Assembly: GCF_001969365.1 (NCBI RefSeq)
Contig: NZ_CP019312.1
Coordinates: forward strand, 62,001 to 126,000
Direction: 5' to 3'
Origin: Tateyamaria omphalii
GTDB lineage: Bacteria; Pseudomonadota; Alphaproteobacteria; Rhodobacterales; Rhodobacteraceae
Length of the DNA: 64,000 nucleotides
The position numbers were made by a program, and so were the translations under genes. Positions 26,725 through 36,717 of this stretch are shown one piece after another. Below the pieces are notes generated by a model. The model saw only the letters and a program-made list of their open reading frames with translations, was not told the DNA's origin and did no database searches. Numbering within the stretch: position 1 is the first letter of the stretch; each line of letters begins with the position of its first letter.

Positions 26725-27879
26725 CTAATCGCTGTACGGATCCAGACTGTCGCGCAGCCCGTCGCCCAGGAAGTTGAACGCCAGCACCACGATGATGATC
26801 GGCAGCATGGGGATCGCCGTCCACGGATAGATCTCGATGCTGGCCAGGTTCTGCGCATCATTCAGCATCACGCCCCAGGACACCGCAGGCGCGCGCAGGC
26901 CAAGGCCCAGGAAAGAAAGTGCCGTCTCGCCCAGGATCATCGCCGGGATCGACAGGGTGGCCGACGCGATCAGGTGCGACATGAAATTCGGCAGCAGGTG
27001 ACGCCGGATCACGCGGCTGGGCTTGGCCCCCATCATCTCTGCCGCGCGCACATATTCCTCCTCTCTCAGCGAGAGGAATTTACTTCGGACTGCCCGTGCC
27101 AGCCCCGGCCAATCCAGCAGGCCGAGGATGATGGATATGATGAAAAAGACGGATACCGGCCCCCAATTCGACGGCACCGCCGCCGACAGCGCCAGCCACA
27201 ACGGCAGTTCGGGCAAGGACCGCAAAATCTCGATGGCCCGGTTCACAACCCAGTCGATCCAGCCACCGAAATAGCCCGCAATCGCCCCGAACCCGATGCC
27301 AAGGATGAAGGACACCGTGATCCCGATCAGCCCCACGGTCAGAGACAATTGCGCGCCGTAGGAGATGCGCGAAAACACGTCCCGCCCCAACCGGTCCGAG
27401 CCGAAGATGAACACCGTCGCCCCCTCGGGCGCGCAGAACAGGTGGCGGTCAGCCGGGATCAGGAAGAACAGCTTGTATTCCGTCCGCTCGCAAAAGAACT
27501 GCAACGGCATCGGACGGGACGTATCGGTTTCATACACCCACTGGAAATTCTCCAGATCCGCACGCCCGGTCGTTGGATAGACGAAGGGGCCTATGAAATC
27601 GCCCTCATGCCAGAAGTTGATCGCCTGCGGGGGATGATAGAGGTGATCGGCGCTGCGCTCGTTGGGCGTGTAGGGCGAGATGAAACCGGCAAAGGGGATC
27701 GCCATATATGCCAGAAACAAAAAGATGCCCGAGATCAGGCCCAGCTTGTGCTTGCGAAACTTGCGCCAGACCAGCACCCAGTTGGGGGCGTCCATGTCGG
27801 ACCGCTCGGGCGCCGACAGGTCCACGTTGGGATCATAAGGCGCGTCGTCGATATAGCGGCCGTCGGGCAGGGTGCTCAT
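26725..27879 (-). CDS. Peptide-type ABC transporter permease (DppC/YejE-like)
   Basis: A 384-residue inner-membrane permease. It has an N-terminal cytoplasmic stretch, a first helix LGLISGIFLFLAYMAIPFAGF, then a long (~100 residue) periplasmic insert before the five-helix BPD core. The ATPase-coupling EAA loop is EEYVRAAEMMGAKPSRVIRRHLLPN. The long insert after helix 1 recalls YejE-type permeases. It is the last gene of the importer operon, 4 bp after the partner permease. The substrate is probably an oligopeptide-like molecule. Confidence 0.9.
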   Translation of the reverse strand: MSTLPDGRYIDDAPYDPNVDLSAPERSDMDAPNWVLVWRKFRKHKLGLISGIFLFLAYMAIPFAGFISPYTPNERSADHLYHPPQAINFWHEGDFIGPFVYPTTGRADLENFQWVYETDTSRPMPLQFFCERTEYKLFFLIPADRHLFCAPEGATVFIFGSDRLGRDVFSRISYGAQLSLTVGLIGITVSFILGIGFGAIAGYFGGWIDWVVNRAIEILRSLPELPLWLALSAAVPSNWGPVSVFFIISIILGLLDWPGLARAVRSKFLSLREEEYVRAAEMMGAKPSRVIRRHLLPNFMSHLIASATLSIPAMILGETALSFLGLGLRAPAVSWGVMLNDAQNLASIEIYPWTAIPMLPIIIVVLAFNFLGDGLRDSLDPYSD

Positions 27880-27883
27880 CTCT

Positions 27884-28912
27884 TTATCCTTCCCGTGCGC
27901 CGTAGCGGATGCGCGGATCCAACAAAACCAGCAGCAGATCCGATACCATCGTCCCGATCAGCGTCAGCAGCGCCACGAACATCAGGACAAAGGCGGCCAA
28001 AAACTGGTCCTGCGACTTCAGCGCCGTCAGCAGCGCAGGTCCGATAGTCTGCAGGCCCAGCACCACCGACACCAACACCGACCCCGACACCATGGCGGGC
28101 AGCAGGTTGCCGATATCGGCGACAAACGGGTTGAACGCCATGCGCAGCGGATACTTGGTCAGCAGCTTCGACGGCGCCAGCCCCTTGGCCATGCCCGTCT
28201 CGACATAGGGTTTCGACAGCTCATCCAGCATGTTCGCGCGCAAACGTTGCATCATGGCGGCCGCTCCGGATGTGCCGATGACAAAGGTGGGCACGATCAG
28301 GTGGACCAGCACGCTCTGCACCTTGGCCAGGCTCATCGGCTCGCCCTCAAACTCGGGGGCCATCAGGCCACCGATGGGCAGGCCAAGATATTTGTTGCCG
28401 TAATAGAACAGCATCAGCGCCAGCAGAAAGTTTGGCGTGGCTAGGCCCAGATACCCGATAAAGGCGGTCGTGTAGTCAACCCAAGTGGCCGACCGGGCGG
28501 CGGCCAGCACGCCAAGGGGCAGGGCGACCATGTAGACAAACAGAACGGCGGCGAGGTTCACCAGAACCGTCAGCCACAGCGCATCGCCCACGATATCGGC
28601 CACCGGCGCATCAAATTCAAAGGACCAGCCGAAATCCCCCTGCAACAGCCCCGAAAACCCCTGCGGGCCGGGGGCCACGCCCACCCAGATCAGGTATTGC
28701 TCCCACAAGGGACGGTCGAGCGCGTATTCTGTGCGCAGAAATTCGGCCTTGGCCACGCCCTCGGCCTGACCGGTGGCGCGCAATTCGGCGATCTGGTTCG
28801 ACAGGTAATCTCCCGGAGGCAGGTTGATGATGATGAAGATCAGAATCGACACCACGATCAACGTCAGGATCATCGTCAGCAGCCGGTAGGCTGCATAGCG
28901 GATGAACATCAT
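27884..28912 (-). CDS. Peptide-type ABC transporter permease (DppB/YejB-like)
   Basis: A 342-residue inner-membrane permease with six predicted helices. It begins MMFIRYAAYRLLTMILTLIVVS, and the LPPGDYL motif typical of DppB-like proteins follows the first helix. The EAA-type loop appears as YVETGMAKGLAPSKLLTKYPLR. Its start overlaps the stop of the substrate-binding protein gene by 4 bp (ATGA). It should pair with the DppC-like protein to form the channel. Confidence 0.9.
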   Translation of the reverse strand: MMFIRYAAYRLLTMILTLIVVSILIFIIINLPPGDYLSNQIAELRATGQAEGVAKAEFLRTEYALDRPLWEQYLIWVGVAPGPQGFSGLLQGDFGWSFEFDAPVADIVGDALWLTVLVNLAAVLFVYMVALPLGVLAAARSATWVDYTTAFIGYLGLATPNFLLALMLFYYGNKYLGLPIGGLMAPEFEGEPMSLAKVQSVLVHLIVPTFVIGTSGAAAMMQRLRANMLDELSKPYVETGMAKGLAPSKLLTKYPLRMAFNPFVADIGNLLPAMVSGSVLVSVVLGLQTIGPALLTALKSQDQFLAAFVLMFVALLTLIGTMVSDLLLVLLDPRIRYGAREG

Positions 28913-30834
28913 TCGCGCACCTGTGCGATCCGTTCGTCATCCGAGAAAAAGAACTCGTCGATCCGGTGGACCCCGAAATGCGCACCGGGGTCCCAGGCCC
29001 ACTTGCCCTGCTCCGGCACATTGCGCAGGCGGTCCGACACGATGACGGGCTGTGGCGCCTCGCTCAGGATGCCGATGCCGAACTGATTGTCGGCATGGAT
29101 CTTGAGCATTTCCTTCCAGATATTGGTGCGCGCCTGCGGGTCGTCGGTTTGCTGCCAGGCTTCGCTCAATTCCATCAGGCGCTTCGCCGGTGCGAGGTCC
29201 ACAGGCTCGCCCGCGGCACCGTGCGTCTGGTAGAATTGCCCCCATTTCGGCCAGGCAAAGAACACCTGATCCGTCGGCGCCAGATAGCTGGGCGGCGTAT
29301 CGGGCTGCGGCAGGCCATTGTCCCAGCCGAACCAGACCGATGCCATGGTCACGCCGGAAAAGACCCGGTTGCGCAGGATGTCGCGGTCCAGCGGGCGCAT
29401 GATCAGCTGGATACCGATGTCGCGCCATGTGTCGGTGATGATCGCCAGCGCGTTTTCGACCTCCTGCCGCTCGCCTGCGGTTTCGATCACGAACTCCATG
29501 GGCCGACCGTCGGGCAGCAGGCGAATGCCAGCGGGCGTGCGCTGGTTCAGGCCCATCTGGTCCAGCAGCAGGTTGGCGGTGTCGGGGTCGTAGATCGCCC
29601 ATTGCGTCAGGTTCGCCGGATCGAACAGCGGGCTTTTGGCCAGCGCCGTCATACCCCCCTCCTTGCCAAGGCCAAAGTACAGCGCGCGGTTGATCATACG
29701 CCGGTCTATGCCCAGCGACAGAGCGCGCCGGAACCGGGCATCCCGCATCACCTCGCGCCAGACAGGGTCGGCGAAGTTCAGATTGGGATAGATCGCGATC
29801 TGGCTCGCGGCCCCGTTCGACCACAGGAAGGTGCGATAGGGCGCGCCGTCCGCCTCACCCTTCTTCAGGATGGAGGTATCGCGGAAATCCAGCCCACGAG
29901 CCTGCAGATCGCTTTCGCCCGCATTGGACTTGGCCGCTACAAGGCCGGAGCCGACGATATCCATCTCGACCACGTCGATATACGGCAACTGCGTGCCGCG
30001 CGCGTCCACGCGGTGGAAATAGGGATTGCGCACAAACAGATGCCGCATCGCCGCCCCGGTCGAGGCCGGCTTCCATGGCTGCAACGTGGGCAGTTCGTGG
30101 TTGTCGAACTTGTACATATTGTCGAGCTTGTTGTGCAGCGGCGCCCAACCGCGCACCCGCTTTTTGTCGATCATCTCCTCCATCGCTTCCTTGGTGTTGA
30201 AGGCAACGTGGAACTGTTTCAGGTAGTGTGACGGGCGGTAAATGAAGGGCGGGCTGGCCTGCGCGAGCGACTGCAAAAAGTTCGGATTGGGGCGCGGAAA
30301 TTCCACAACAACCGTCACATCATCGGGAAAACTCATCGTGGCGACATCATCACCCATGCGCATGACCTCGGGCGGGCCGTTGGGGCTCAGCTCCGCATTG
30401 TTGGCCACATGATCCCACCAGTATTGAAAATCGGCGGATGTGAACGGCGCACCATCTGACCAGCGATGGCCCGGACGCAGATGCAGGGTAAAGATGCGGC
30501 CCTCATCCACCTCGACATCGCGCAGAATGTCGGGCTTCAGCTCGTACTCGTGGGTGTAGCCCACTAGGCGCGCATAGCCGTAGACCACCATCTGGCGCAC
30601 ATCCTTGGTGCGGGTGACCATGGTGCGCAGCGTACCGCCCTGGGTGCCGTACTGGCGCCCCTTCGCCTCCAGATCGACGATCAGCGGCACATCGGGAATA
30701 CGGTCAACCGCCGCGTCCATCAGCCCCTTCTTCACCTCCGGGGCCCAGAACTTACTTTCCTGCACGACGGGCTTGGCAAAGGAAGGCAGGGCGATGACCC
30801 CCGCGATCAGAATGGCAGTCAAACGGTCAAACAT
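28909..30834 (-). CDS. Peptide-type ABC transporter substrate-binding protein
   Basis: A 641-residue periplasmic protein of the SBP family 5 type, longer than DppA (about 535) and close to YejA (about 600). A signal peptide (MFDRLTAILIAGVIALPSFA) is followed by family features HLRPGHRWSDGAPFTSADFQYWWD and RRALSLGIDRRMINRAL. The start at 30834 is chosen because it opens a signal peptide; the frame stays open 9 codons further. It overlaps the ATPase stop by 8 bp. The ligand is not predictable. Confidence 0.9.
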   Translation of the reverse strand: MFDRLTAILIAGVIALPSFAKPVVQESKFWAPEVKKGLMDAAVDRIPDVPLIVDLEAKGRQYGTQGGTLRTMVTRTKDVRQMVVYGYARLVGYTHEYELKPDILRDVEVDEGRIFTLHLRPGHRWSDGAPFTSADFQYWWDHVANNAELSPNGPPEVMRMGDDVATMSFPDDVTVVVEFPRPNPNFLQSLAQASPPFIYRPSHYLKQFHVAFNTKEAMEEMIDKKRVRGWAPLHNKLDNMYKFDNHELPTLQPWKPASTGAAMRHLFVRNPYFHRVDARGTQLPYIDVVEMDIVGSGLVAAKSNAGESDLQARGLDFRDTSILKKGEADGAPYRTFLWSNGAASQIAIYPNLNFADPVWREVMRDARFRRALSLGIDRRMINRALYFGLGKEGGMTALAKSPLFDPANLTQWAIYDPDTANLLLDQMGLNQRTPAGIRLLPDGRPMEFVIETAGERQEVENALAIITDTWRDIGIQLIMRPLDRDILRNRVFSGVTMASVWFGWDNGLPQPDTPPSYLAPTDQVFFAWPKWGQFYQTHGAAGEPVDLAPAKRLMELSEAWQQTDDPQARTNIWKEMLKIHADNQFGIGILSEAPQPVIVSDRLRNVPEQGKWAWDPGAHFGVHRIDEFFFSDDERIAQVRE

Positions 30835-32596
30835 GGCAACGCACCTTGTGTCCGGGGTCAATCTGGATCAGGTCGGGGGCATCCACGCCCTCGAACCGGT
30901 ACATGTCCGGCCAAGAACCGGGCGAACCCGCGCCGAGGGCGACCTCTGCCAGATCAATGGGGCGGCGCACATCCGGTTCCGGCTGGGCCGCGATCAGGGC
31001 TTTGGTATATGGGTGGCGCGGGTTGTAGAACAAGGTCTCTGGCGGGGCCTGCTCGACCACAACACCCTGACGCATGACCGCAACTTCGTCGGCAATGCGG
31101 GCCACCACGGCCAGGTCATGGCTTATGAAAAGATAGCTCAGCCCCATACCGTCGCGTATGCGCTCCAAAAGGCTCAGGATCTGCTCCTGCACGGACACAT
31201 CCAGGGCGGACGTGGGTTCATCACAGACCAGCAACACAGGGTCCAACGTCAGCGCACGCGCGATGGACAGCCGCTGCCGCTGCCCGCCGGAGAAGGCATG
31301 GGGATAACGGGCCAGCATGTCCGGATCCAGCCCCACCCAGCGCAGCATCTCCGCCGCCTTGTCGCGGCGGGCCACCTTGGTGCCGATGCGGTGGATTTCC
31401 ATCGGCTCGGTCAGCGCCTCCTGCACGCGCATCCGGGGGGAGAGTGATGAATAAGGGTCCTGAAACACCATCTGCGCCTGACGCTGAAAGGCGACCTTGT
31501 CGGCGCGGCTAAGCTGGTTGATGCAAACGGGTGCGCCGCCCGTCTCGGCCCGAAACAGCACTTCCGCACCCTCGTCCGGCACCTCGGCGCCCAGAGCAAT
31601 GCGGGCGCATGTAGTCTTGCCCGACCCGCTTTCGCCCACCACGGCCAGCGTCTTGCCACGGGGCAGCTTCAGGTTCACATCGACACACGCATGCACCTTC
31701 TTCTTTTCACGCCAGCCGCCCGCGCGCACGGTGTATGTCTTGGACACGTTGTTCAGCTCAAGGATCAGATCATTCTGGGGCAACGGGTCGGCAGGTGTCG
31801 GATCCTTGGGGATCATCGGGGCGGCGGCAAACAGCTTTTGGGTATAGCCATGGCCGGGCGCGCTCAGCACGGCAGGGGCGGGGCCGCTTTCCATGACGTG
31901 GCCCTTGTTCATCACGACAACGCTGTCTGCCATGTTGGCGACGACCCCCAGATCGTGGGTGACCAGGATCATCGCCATCCCGGTGTCGCGCTGCAGATCC
32001 TTCATCAGGCCCAGCACCTGCGCCTGCGTGGTCACGTCCAGCGCCGTGGTCGGCTCGTCCGCGATCAGCAGATCGGGCTTGGCGACGATGGCCATGGCGA
32101 TCATGGCGCGCTGACGCATCCCGCCCGACATCTCGAACGGATAGGCGCGAAACGCGCGTTCAGGGTCAGCAAAACCCACCCGTTCAAAGGTGGCAATCAC
32201 GTCGCGCTTGGCCTCTTCGGCGGTCATGTCGCGGTGCAGGGTCAGCACCTCGGTCACCTGGTTGCCGATGCGGTGCAGGGGCGACAGCGACCGCATGGGC
32301 TCCTGAAAGATCATCGAGATGCGATTGCCGCGAATGGCGCGGATGTCGCGCTGGGACAGTTTGAGCAGGTTGGAACGGGACGCGCCGCTGCCGAACGTCA
32401 CCTCGCCCTGCCGCAATTGCGCGGACTTTGGCAGGATGCGCAGCACGGACCGACAGGTCAGCGTCTTGCCCGACCCGCTTTCACCGACCAGCGCCAGCGT
32501 CTCGCCAGCAGAGACGGAAAAATTCACCCCGGCGACGACCGGTGGCGCCGCGCCGAATCCGATCGACAGGTTTTTCACGTCCAGTAGCGGGGCCAT
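30827..32596 (-). CDS. Fused double-ATPase for peptide ABC importer (YejF/GsiA-like)
   Basis: A 589-residue cytoplasmic protein with two complete nucleotide-binding domains. In the first, Walker A is GESGSGKT, the signature MSGGMRQR and Walker B LLIADEPTTALD; the second has GESGSGKTTC, FSGGQRQRLS and LLVCDEPTSALD. An OppF-type C-terminal extension (YNPRHPYTKALIAAQPEPD) is present. It is first in the operon, which is unusual: most such operons begin with the binding protein. The upstream gap to 32739 is shared with a divergent methyltransferase. Confidence 0.92.
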   Translation of the reverse strand: MAPLLDVKNLSIGFGAAPPVVAGVNFSVSAGETLALVGESGSGKTLTCRSVLRILPKSAQLRQGEVTFGSGASRSNLLKLSQRDIRAIRGNRISMIFQEPMRSLSPLHRIGNQVTEVLTLHRDMTAEEAKRDVIATFERVGFADPERAFRAYPFEMSGGMRQRAMIAMAIVAKPDLLIADEPTTALDVTTQAQVLGLMKDLQRDTGMAMILVTHDLGVVANMADSVVVMNKGHVMESGPAPAVLSAPGHGYTQKLFAAAPMIPKDPTPADPLPQNDLILELNNVSKTYTVRAGGWREKKKVHACVDVNLKLPRGKTLAVVGESGSGKTTCARIALGAEVPDEGAEVLFRAETGGAPVCINQLSRADKVAFQRQAQMVFQDPYSSLSPRMRVQEALTEPMEIHRIGTKVARRDKAAEMLRWVGLDPDMLARYPHAFSGGQRQRLSIARALTLDPVLLVCDEPTSALDVSVQEQILSLLERIRDGMGLSYLFISHDLAVVARIADEVAVMRQGVVVEQAPPETLFYNPRHPYTKALIAAQPEPDVRRPIDLAEVALGAGSPGSWPDMYRFEGVDAPDLIQIDPGHKVRCHV

Positions 32597-32739
32597 TCAA
32601 GGTCCTTCGTTAGCGCACACAGGGCCTGAACCAGTGAAACTGATTCCATCGTTTACGTCCATACACGGGTAAGTCGCGGAAATGTGCTGTCGTTCCATCA
32701 CTTTTTGCCCCATCTAGGGTAAAAGCAAAGGAAATGATC

Positions 32740-33237
32740 ATGCCGCAAAGCCGCCTTGACCTGTTTGTTGACCGCATGGTGTCCCAACGGGCCTGTCTGG
32801 ACCACGCGGCATCGGTCATTGCGGATATGGACGGGCCCGTCTTTGAACTTGGCCTGGGCAACGGGCGGACCTATCACCACATGCGCCACATCATGCCCGC
32901 GCGTGACATCTATGTGTTCGAACGGGCCATCGCATCGCATCCCGACAGCACACCGCCCGACGACATGGTCCTTCTGGGCGACGTCTTTGACACGCTGCCG
33001 GACGCGCTGGCCCGATTTGGGCCGACGGCGGCGCTGATCCACGCCGATCTGGGCGGGCACAACCGGAAAAAGAACGATCTTTTTGCACAAAAGGTGTCGC
33101 CTGTGATCGAGCCGCTGCTCGCTGTTGGCGGGTTGATGGTGTCCTCCGACAGGATGTATTTTGATACTCTGGTCGAACAGCCTTTGCCCGACGGTGCGGT
33201 GCAAGGCCGCTGTTTCATTTACCGACGCAACAGCTAG
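32740..33237 (+). CDS. Class I SAM-dependent methyltransferase, paralogue of 15590-16069
   Basis: A 165-residue protein with SAM motif I as PVFELGLGNGRTYHHMR near residue 33 and LLAVGGLMVSSDRMYF near 125. It shares the FELGLGNGRTYxH core, length and IADMDG lead-in with the methyltransferase of the glycan operon, so the two are paralogues. The ATG at 32740 is chosen because AAAGGA is 8 bases before it; the ATG at 32734 is too close to it. It stands alone between two operons, and its substrate is unknown. The tail sequence 33268-33300 resembles the gaagaagg intergenic element. Confidence 0.8.
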   Translation: MPQSRLDLFVDRMVSQRACLDHAASVIADMDGPVFELGLGNGRTYHHMRHIMPARDIYVFERAIASHPDSTPPDDMVLLGDVFDTLPDALARFGPTAALIHADLGGHNRKKNDLFAQKVSPVIEPLLAVGGLMVSSDRMYFDTLVEQPLPDGAVQGRCFIYRRNS

Positions 33238-33423
33238 GCAAACCATCTGCCCGGCAGAAACCGGCCCGTCGGGGAGAGTTTTTCTGGCAAGATGAAGGAG
33301 CAAAGGCACGCCGAAGTGACGTTGCGGCGTTTTGCGAAACGCTTGCCCTTTTTCTGTGCACGCCTAGGCTGAACCATGCACCGGGTGGAGGACCCGCGCG
33401 CATTCACTGTCAGCGGAGGGACC

Positions 33424-35514
33424 ATGAGCGACAAGATTGCCTATTCAAGACAGGGCGACATCGCCATCCTGACGGTCCGGAACCCGCCGGTGAACGCATT
33501 GTCCCAAGCCGTGCGGCAGGGCCTGTCCGATGGCATGGACCGGGCCGAGGCGGACGCGGGCGTGCGCGCCGTTCTGATCGTCGGCGAGGGGCGCGCGTTT
33601 TTTGCCGGTGCCGACATCACTGAATTCGGCAAGCCCCCGCTCGCGCCTCACCTGCCCGATCTGGTCAACCGTATCGAAGCCTCGCCGCTGCTGGTCGTGG
33701 CGTCGATGCACGGCGTGTCGCTCGGGGGCGGGCTCGAGGTCGCGCTGGGCTGTCACTACCGCATCGCCGTGCCCTCGGCCAAGGTCGGCCTGCCGGAGGT
33801 GCATCTGGGGCTGCTCCCCGGTGCCGGTGGCACCCAACGCCTGCCGCGCCTGACGGGGGTCGAGGCGGGGCTGGATGTGATGACAACCGGTCGCCATATC
33901 GGCGCGGACAAGGCCCATGCGCTGGGCATTATCGACGTGGTCCAAGACGGCGACCCCAAGGACAACGGCATCGCCTATGCGCAAAGGCTGCTGGATGAGG
34001 GCGCAGGCCCGCGCCCGGTTTCTGCCATGCCGCCACCGGATCCCATCGACTGGGACGCCGCCTTTGACGCGATCCTCGCCAAGGGCCGCGGCCAGATTTC
34101 CCCCGCCTGGTGTGTGCGCGCCGTGCAGGCGTCGGTCGAGAAACCCTTTGCCGAAGGGCTGAAGGCCGAGCGCCAGATCTTCTACGATCTCATGCAGACC
34201 GACCAGCGGCAGGGCATGATCCACGCCTTTTTCTCCGAACGCGCGGTCAGCAACCTGCCCGAGTTGAAAGGGGTCGAGCCCCGGGCCGTGCACCACATCG
34301 CCGTGATCGGTGGCGGTACGATGGGCGCTGGCATCGCCACGGCGGCCCTGCTCTCTGGCCTCCGGGTGCATCTGCTGGAAATGTCGCCCGAGGCAGGCGA
34401 AGCCGCCCGTGGCCGGATCGAAGGCAACCTCGCGGGCGCGCTAAAACGCGGCAAGATCACCGCCGACCAGCACGAGGCCATCCTGACCCAGGCCCTGCAG
34501 ATCGTCACCAGCTACGACACGCTCGCCGAGGTCGATCTGGTCATCGAAGCGGTGTTCGAGGACATGGACGTCAAGAAACAGGTCTTCGCCGAACTTGACC
34601 GCGTCTGCAAACCCGGCGCCATCCTCGCCTCCAACACCTCCTATCTCGACATCAACGAAATCGCTGCCACGACTTCCCGCCCCGCAGACGTCCTTGGCCT
34701 CCATTTCTTCTCTCCCGCCCATGTTATGAAACTGCTTGAGGTGGTCGTCGGAGACAAAACCGCACCCGAAGTCACCGCCACCGGCTTCGCGCTGGGCAAG
34801 CGGCTGAACAAAATCTCTGTCCGCGCGGGCGTCTGCGACGGCTTTATCGGCAACCGTATCCTCGCCACCTACCGCACCGCCGCCGACCAGATGATCCTCG
34901 ACGGCGCGTCCCCCTACGACATCGACGCGGCCCTCGAAGAGTTCGGGTTCGCCATGGGCCCCTTCGCCGTCGCCGACCTTGCCGGTCTCGACATCGGCTG
35001 GGCCGTGCGCAAACGCAAACGGGCCGAAGGGCACGCGCCCACACGCGATGCCACCTACGCCGATAAACTCTGCGAAGACGGCCATTTTGGCCAGAAAACC
35101 GGCAAAGGTTACTATGACTATGCCGCCGGCCCCAAGGCGCGCGTGCCCAACCCTGACGTCCTGCCGATGATCGAAGCCGACCGCGCAAGGCTGGGCATCA
35201 CCCCTCGCGACTTCAACCACGAAGAGATCACCCGCCGCTACATGGCCGCCATGGTCAACGAGGCCGCCAAGGTCGTCGGCGAAGGCATCGCCCGCCGCCC
35301 GCTCGACGTCGATATGACACTGCTCTTCGGCTATGGCTTCCCGCGCTATCGGGGCGGCCCGCTCAAATGGGCCGACATCGTTGGCCTCGAACCGCTCCTG
35401 AACGACATCAAATCCTACGCCGCCGCCGACCCCGACTTCTGGGCGCCTGCGCCCCTTTTGGAACAATTGGTGGCAGAAAACAAAACCTTCGATGACCTGA
35501 ACAAAAAGGGCTGA
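33424..35514 (+). CDS. Bifunctional enoyl-CoA hydratase / 3-hydroxyacyl-CoA dehydrogenase (FadJ/FadB-like)
   Basis: A 696-residue multifunctional beta-oxidation protein. The N-terminal crotonase domain has HGVSLGGGLEVALGCHYRIA and LPEVHLGLLPGAGGTQRLPRL, both catalytic glutamates present. The dehydrogenase domain starts near residue 298 with the NAD loop VIGGGTMGAGIATAALL and has FFSPAHVMKLLEVV and a C-terminal helical domain with FIGNRIL and YGFPRYRGGPL. The start at 33424 has GGAGGG upstream. It is first in a five-gene operon; the downstream genes start within a few bases or overlap. Confidence 0.93.
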   Translation: MSDKIAYSRQGDIAILTVRNPPVNALSQAVRQGLSDGMDRAEADAGVRAVLIVGEGRAFFAGADITEFGKPPLAPHLPDLVNRIEASPLLVVASMHGVSLGGGLEVALGCHYRIAVPSAKVGLPEVHLGLLPGAGGTQRLPRLTGVEAGLDVMTTGRHIGADKAHALGIIDVVQDGDPKDNGIAYAQRLLDEGAGPRPVSAMPPPDPIDWDAAFDAILAKGRGQISPAWCVRAVQASVEKPFAEGLKAERQIFYDLMQTDQRQGMIHAFFSERAVSNLPELKGVEPRAVHHIAVIGGGTMGAGIATAALLSGLRVHLLEMSPEAGEAARGRIEGNLAGALKRGKITADQHEAILTQALQIVTSYDTLAEVDLVIEAVFEDMDVKKQVFAELDRVCKPGAILASNTSYLDINEIAATTSRPADVLGLHFFSPAHVMKLLEVVVGDKTAPEVTATGFALGKRLNKISVRAGVCDGFIGNRILATYRTAADQMILDGASPYDIDAALEEFGFAMGPFAVADLAGLDIGWAVRKRKRAEGHAPTRDATYADKLCEDGHFGQKTGKGYYDYAAGPKARVPNPDVLPMIEADRARLGITPRDFNHEEITRRYMAAMVNEAAKVVGEGIARRPLDVDMTLLFGYGFPRYRGGPLKWADIVGLEPLLNDIKSYAAADPDFWAPAPLLEQLVAENKTFDDLNKKG

Positions 35515-35517
35515 GAT

Positions 35518-36717
35518 ATGGACCTGAGCTACTCCCCCGACGAACAAGCCTTCCAGACGCAAGTGCGTCAATTCCTGGCCGACGACCTGCCGCAAGACAT
35601 TGCCGAAAAGGTCCGGCTCGACACCGACCTGACCAAGGATGATATGGAACGCTGGCACGCGATCCTGAACAATCGCGGCTGGCTGGCGCAGAACTGGCCC
35701 CAGGAATACGGCGGCGCTGAATGGTCCGCCGTCCAGCGCCACATCTACGACACGGAAGCCGCCGACGCCAACGCCCCCCGCATTGTCCCCTTTGGCCTCT
35801 CGATGCTTGGCCCCGTCCTGCAAAAATTCGGCTCCAAGGACCAACAGGACCACTGGCTGCCCCGCATCCTCGACGGCACCGACTGGTGGTGTCAGGGCTA
35901 TTCAGAACCGGGCGCAGGCTCCGACCTTGCCTCGCTCAAAACCAAAGCGGTGCGGGACGGCGACCACTATATCGTCAACGGCCAGAAGACATGGACGACA
36001 CTGGGCCAATTCGCCAACATGATCTTTTGCCTCGTCCGTACGGATCCGGATGCAAAGCAGCAGGAGGGGATCAGCTTCCTGCTCATCGACATGGAAACCC
36101 CCGGCGTTGAAGTGCGTCCCATCATCCTGCTCGACGGTACGCATGAGGTGAATGAGGTCTGGTTCACCGATGTCAAAGTGCCCGTGGAAAACCTCGTCGG
36201 CGAGGAAAACAAGGGCTGGACCTACGCTAAGTACCTGCTCACCCACGAACGCACGGGGCTTGGCGGCGTCGGCTTCTCCCAAGCGGGGCTCAAGGCTGTC
36301 AAACGCATCGCCAAGGCGGCCAATCACAACGGCAAACCGCTGATCCAAAACCCCCACTTCGCCGCGCGCGTGGCGCAGGTGGAAATTGACCTGCACGCCA
36401 TGGCCACCACCAACTTGCGCATCATCTCGCAGGCTGCGGCGGGCGAGGCACCGGGGCTGGAAGCGTCCATGCTCAAGGTCAAAGGGTCGATTATCCGGCA
36501 GGAAATCAACGACTTGGCGCGCCGCGCCGTTGGCCCCTACGCGATGCCCTTCGCCTCCGAAGCGGTCGAAGGCGCCAATGACCGCATCCCCGACCCGCTC
36601 GATGCGGGGCCTGTCGCAGGGCAATATTTCAACAACCGTAAACTGTCGATCTTCGGCGGCTCCAACGAAATCCAACGCGGCATCATCGCCAAGGTGACTA
36701 TGAGCGGAGGCGCCTGA
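35518..36717 (+). CDS. Acyl-CoA dehydrogenase, large subunit-like
   Basis: A 399-residue flavoprotein of the ACAD family, starting MDLSYSPDEQAFQTQVRQFL. FAD/substrate-site sequences are GYSEPGAGSDLASLKTKAV and NGQKTWTT, and the end is IFGGSNEIQRGIIAKV. At the position where many ACADs carry the catalytic Glu (YEGT) this protein has a Gly. Missing bases are known in heteromeric alpha2beta2 ACADs, so pairing with the adjacent ACAD is plausible. It starts 3 bp after the hydratase/dehydrogenase and overlaps the next ATG by one base. Confidence 0.9.
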   Translation: MDLSYSPDEQAFQTQVRQFLADDLPQDIAEKVRLDTDLTKDDMERWHAILNNRGWLAQNWPQEYGGAEWSAVQRHIYDTEAADANAPRIVPFGLSMLGPVLQKFGSKDQQDHWLPRILDGTDWWCQGYSEPGAGSDLASLKTKAVRDGDHYIVNGQKTWTTLGQFANMIFCLVRTDPDAKQQEGISFLLIDMETPGVEVRPIILLDGTHEVNEVWFTDVKVPVENLVGEENKGWTYAKYLLTHERTGLGGVGFSQAGLKAVKRIAKAANHNGKPLIQNPHFAARVAQVEIDLHAMATTNLRIISQAAAGEAPGLEASMLKVKGSIIRQEINDLARRAVGPYAMPFASEAVEGANDRIPDPLDAGPVAGQYFNNRKLSIFGGSNEIQRGIIAKVTMSGGA

